Below, one piece after another: positions 61,423-64,000 of a stretch of DNA of 64,000 nucleotides. The position numbers and the translations under genes are program-made. The stretch's first letter is position 1; each line of letters opens with the position of its first letter. Below the pieces are notes generated by a model. That model did no database searches, was not told where the DNA came from, and saw nothing but the letters and a program-made list of their open reading frames with translations. Source of the stretch: an uncultured Flavobacteriaceae bacterium (GTDB lineage: Bacteria > Bacteroidota > Bacteroidia > Flavobacteriales > Flavobacteriaceae); assembly GCA_937959395.1 (NCBI GenBank), contig CALGLR010000077.1, positions 1 through 64,000 on the forward strand. Reading direction: 5' to 3'.

Positions 61423-61965
61423 TTGACAGAAGAAAAACGATTAATAGAGCAATTACAATCTAATGAGAATAATAACACTGCCTTTAAGGAGCTAATTACA
61501 CTTTATAAAGAACGTTTATATTGGCATATTAGAAATATAGTAAAGTCTCATGATGACACAGATGATGTACTACAAAATACATTTATAAAAGTACATCGTA
61601 ACATTAAAAATTTTAAAGGAGATAGTAAGCTATATTCATGGCTGTACCGAATTGCAACAAATGAAGCAATTACACATATAAATAAAAATGCCAAACGCCT
61701 ACAAATAAGCAATGAAGAAGTTAAAAATTTAGCAATAAATAATTTAGTAGCCGATGTTTATTTTGAAGGAGAAGAAATACAATTAAAATTACAAAAAGCA
61801 CTTACTACATTACCAGAAAAGCAACAATTAGTTTTTAATATGAAATACTTTCAATATTTAAAATATAAAGAGATCTCAGAAATTTTAGAAACTAGTGAAG
61901 GCGCACTTAAAGCTTCATATCACATCGCAGTAAAGAAAATTGAAGCTTATTTAAAAGCAAATTAA
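61423..61965 (+). CDS. ECF-type RNA polymerase sigma-70 factor
   Basis: 180 residues. Region 2: DDTDDVLQNTFIKVHRNIKN, SKLYSWLYRIATNEAI. Region 4: LPEKQQLVFNMKYFQY, YKEISEILETSEGALKASYH. The start is TTG at 61423; an in-frame TAA shortly upstream limits other choices. It is followed by a membrane protein and a secreted Spy-like protein in the order typical of the Bacteroidota ECF cluster in which those two act as regulators or sensors. Confidence 0.92.
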   Translation: MTEEKRLIEQLQSNENNNTAFKELITLYKERLYWHIRNIVKSHDDTDDVLQNTFIKVHRNIKNFKGDSKLYSWLYRIATNEAITHINKNAKRLQISNEEVKNLAINNLVADVYFEGEEIQLKLQKALTTLPEKQQLVFNMKYFQYLKYKEISEILETSEGALKASYHIAVKKIEAYLKAN

Positions 61966-62007
61966 ACCTTTTAATACATATATAGTCTTATAAGAGAACA
62001 ATTTATA

Positions 62008-62508
62008 ATGAAAGAATTAAACCAAATAAAAAAATCGGGCTTTAAAACTCCTGAAAACTATTTTAACGATTTAGAAGATCATCTTTTAAGCAATATTAAA
62101 CTCAGTGAAAAAATTGAAGCGTCTGGTTTTAAAATACCAGAAAACTATTTAGAAACAATTGAAGATAATATTCTTAAAAAAACGCATAATACATCATCAA
62201 AAGTAATAGTCTTTAAAAGAAATTACTTGTATGCTATTTCTAGTATTGCTGCTGCTGTTTTATTATTAATTTCTCTAAACCTTTCTAAATCATCTACAAC
62301 AACTATAGATCTTGTAGACAACGAAGCAATAGAGAACTATATTCTAGAAGAATTTGAAACTGACGAATTAGCGAGTTTGTTTGATGACAATGAATTATTA
62401 GAAACCGATTTTATAAATTTTGAATTAACGAATACTTTAATAGAATCTACGATAGAAAACGGTGACGACCTTGAACTCTATAATTCTATTGATTTAAATA
62501 ATTTTTAA
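62008..62508 (+). CDS. Putative membrane anti-sigma-like protein of the ECF module
   Basis: 166 residues with one membrane helix (LYAISSIAAAVLLLISLNL, about 74-92). The cytoplasmic N-terminus contains a duplicated motif, SGFKTPENYFNDLEDHLL (about 10-27) and SGFKIPENYLETIEDNIL (about 38-55). The C-terminal part is acidic and extracytoplasmic. Position directly after the sigma gene and before the Spy-like gene suggests it holds or signals to the sigma factor. No zinc-binding anti-sigma motif. Confidence 0.72.
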   Translation: MKELNQIKKSGFKTPENYFNDLEDHLLSNIKLSEKIEASGFKIPENYLETIEDNILKKTHNTSSKVIVFKRNYLYAISSIAAAVLLLISLNLSKSSTTTIDLVDNEAIENYILEEFETDELASLFDDNELLETDFINFELTNTLIESTIENGDDLELYNSIDLNNF

Positions 62509-62520
62509 AACTTAAAGAAA

Positions 62521-63078
62521 ATGAAGAAGACACGTATCCTAATTATCGTAATTTTTATTTCTGCAACTGTTTTTGCTCAACATAAAAAACCTAATAGAGA
62601 AAAGATGGACGCTCTAAGAATTGCGCACATTACAAGTAATTTAGATTTAACACAAAGTGAAGCTCAAGCTTTTTGGCCTGTTTATAATGAAAATGAAAAT
62701 AATCGCAGGCAATTTAGAGAAGCGAAAAAGCTAAATCATGATGAAATTATTAATCTTACTGATGCCGAAGCCGAAATTCATTTAAAAAAAATGATGGCTC
62801 TTGAAGAGCAAAAAGAAAAACAAGAAAAACTCTATTTAAAAAAACTAATAAAAGTATTACCTGCTAAAAAGATACTATTATTAAAAAATTCAGACCATTC
62901 GTTTAGACGTAAGGTTTTAGAACAATTAAGACAAAGGCGAAATACAGAACGTAAAGAACGATCTGAAAAAATGAAAGACAAACGCAGCGAGATCGTTAAA
63001 GAACGAAAAGAAAAAATAGAAGAGCTAAAAAATAAAAGAAAAGAGAAAGTTGAAGAACTAAAAAAATCTAAGAAATAA
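62521..63078 (+). CDS. Spy/CpxP-like periplasmic protein (sensor of ECF-type sigma factor)
   Basis: 185 residues with signal peptide (cleavage near VFAQ, residue 20). Helical, very charged: NLDLTQSEAQAFWPVYNE matches the LTxxQ-type motif, and the C-terminal 60 residues are almost all Lys, Arg and Glu (RKEKIEELKNKRKEKVEELK in part). A long coiled coil is likely. Third gene of the ECF cluster; probably senses envelope stress or acts as a chaperone. Confidence 0.8.
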   Translation: MKKTRILIIVIFISATVFAQHKKPNREKMDALRIAHITSNLDLTQSEAQAFWPVYNENENNRRQFREAKKLNHDEIINLTDAEAEIHLKKMMALEEQKEKQEKLYLKKLIKVLPAKKILLLKNSDHSFRRKVLEQLRQRRNTERKERSEKMKDKRSEIVKERKEKIEELKNKRKEKVEELKKSKK

Positions 63079-63140
63079 TTAATCGCTCAATTATAAAATA
63101 AACAAGGGCTATTTTTTTTGTAGCCCTTACTTTATTTAAA

Positions 63141-64000
63141 TTATCTAAATACGAGTTTACTAATTCTTCCTTTTCCTGCAGCATAAGCACTACTATCATT
63201 AAGAAATCTTAAAGTATAGTAGCTTTCATCACTTAGATGATTCCAAGTTGCTCCTGAATCATTAGAAATATCAATTCCCTTAAAACCTATAGCGACTAAC
63301 GATTTCGCATTACTATTCGGAACATACTGTACACAACTTCTATAACCAGGGTTTTCATTTTCCGCAATCAATTGCCAAGTTTTACCGCCATCTCTAGTTC
63401 TTATTTTATTAGCTGTATTATCCTCTGGTTTGGTATAATCACCTCCAATAGCAAAACCATTTAATTCATCATAAAAATCAATAGAATATATTCCTGTTGT
63501 TGAGATTCCTTGTACAATGGGCGTCTCAAAAACTTTCCAGGTTTTACCTTTATCTGGTGAATATAATATTCTACTTGCCTTCCCTCCTGTTGCTACCCAA
63601 GTTTTATCTCCTATAATTTTAATATTAGTGTCACTAGCTGCAAAAGCCGCTTCTCCTTCTTTTGCTTTTGGTAAATCGTCGCAAGACAATTTATTCCAAG
63701 TATTACCACTATCTCGTGTAATTATTACACTCAAACAGTCATCAGTTGGGTCTCCAATAGCAATACCTTCTTGGTCGTTCCAAAATTCCATTGAATCGTA
63801 AAATGCTTTTGGATGATTTTCAGTATAAACGGGCACTACTCCAAAATCACTACTTTTAAATAAAAAAGCAGGAGCACCAATACTTAACAAAAAACCGGCT
63901 TTAGATGTTACTGCTACCGAACGAAAATTAGCTACAAAAGTATCAACCTTAACAGTGTATGGAGTAATCGATATTTCATTTTTTTTGTCTGACAAATTAG
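63141..64000 (-). CDS. BNR/YCF48-like beta-propeller protein, 5' end outside the window
   Basis: At least 284 residues. The frame stays open to the window edge, and the TTG at 63995 is not a convincing start, so the N-terminus (probably a signal or lipoprotein sequence) lies outside. Asp-box/BNR-like motifs recur: RDSGNTWNKL, SPDKGKTWKV, RDGGKTWQLIAE, NDSGATWNHL. This is the photosystem-II-assembly-factor-like (YCF48) or sialidase-type propeller found in secreted Bacteroidota proteins. Function unknown. Confidence 0.8.
   Translation of the reverse strand, partial: NLSDKKNEISITPYTVKVDTFVANFRSVAVTSKAGFLLSIGAPAFLFKSSDFGVVPVYTENHPKAFYDSMEFWNDQEGIAIGDPTDDCLSVIITRDSGNTWNKLSCDDLPKAKEGEAAFAASDTNIKIIGDKTWVATGGKASRILYSPDKGKTWKVFETPIVQGISTTGIYSIDFYDELNGFAIGGDYTKPEDNTANKIRTRDGGKTWQLIAENENPGYRSCVQYVPNSNAKSLVAIGFKGIDISNDSGATWNHLSDESYYTLRFLNDSSAYAAGKGRISKLVFR

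Overview
The window looks like chromosomal DNA of a marine-type Flavobacteriaceae bacterium (Bacteroidota). The evidence is the AT-rich sequence, type IX secretion sorting domains (types A and B), a GLPGLI protein beside a carboxypeptidase-domain beta-barrel, DUF4199/DUF5777-like proteins, SusC/BtuB-like TonB receptors, and the Bacteroidota promoter signature TTTG-N19-TAnnTTTG in front of rpmH and several other genes. Most of it is ordinary flavobacterial housekeeping: carB, rpmH, rpmE2, rmuC, mtaB, a phosphohexomutase, an MsbA-like ABC exporter, a lytic transglycosylase and an ECF sigma module.

Layout. 1-4.4 kb: end of a frameshifted gene, an outer-membrane barrel with its GLPGLI partner, a small secreted protein and an XRE regulator. 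4.5-10.4 kb: two tandem paralogous T9SS type-B surface proteins of about 970 residues. 10.5-13 kb: a CarboxypepD_reg-like protein, then a truncated BtuF-like lipoprotein coupled to a DUF71/COG2102 PP-loop ATPase. 13.1-15.6 kb: a zinc metalloprotease. 15.9-24.4 kb: a cobalamin (B12) locus. On the minus strand a cobalamin riboswitch precedes a BtuB-like receptor and a BtuG-like surface propeller lipoprotein; divergently, on the plus strand, lie cobU-cobS-cobC-btuF-btuC-btuD. Together these capture B12 or precursors at the surface, import them and finish the nucleotide loop. Three oddities stand out there: a dispersed palindromic element sits inside the riboswitch, a 7-bp tandem repeat separates btuC and btuD, and btuD has no ATG/GTG/TTG start.

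24.4-27.1 kb is the most likely unusual system: a 503-residue reverse transcriptase resembling defence-associated RTs (closest by eye to DRT2/UG2), preceded by a 450-bp gene-free, highly structured region that I read as its non-coding RNA, with a divergent 250-residue protein of unknown function. 27.1-34.7 kb: rmuC, an ankyrin gene apparently inserted with duplication of the rmuC tail, a thioesterase, a periplasmic/respiratory-looking cluster (OB-fold, DUF5777 barrel, cytochrome c, YceI), and a DOMON-like T9SS protein with an ankyrin partner plus a decayed T9SS domain.

34.8-46.9 kb is housekeeping. 47.1-52.6 kb is a tandem array of seven paralogous YhhN-like (lysoplasmalogenase family) membrane proteins whose conserved acidic residues drift from copy to copy. 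52.7-64 kb returns to housekeeping, with an unusual Cys-rich lipoprotein placed between DUF4199 and glycosyltransferase genes, and a third copy of the dispersed palindromic element. All folding and homology statements are from reading by eye; no search or folding program was run.
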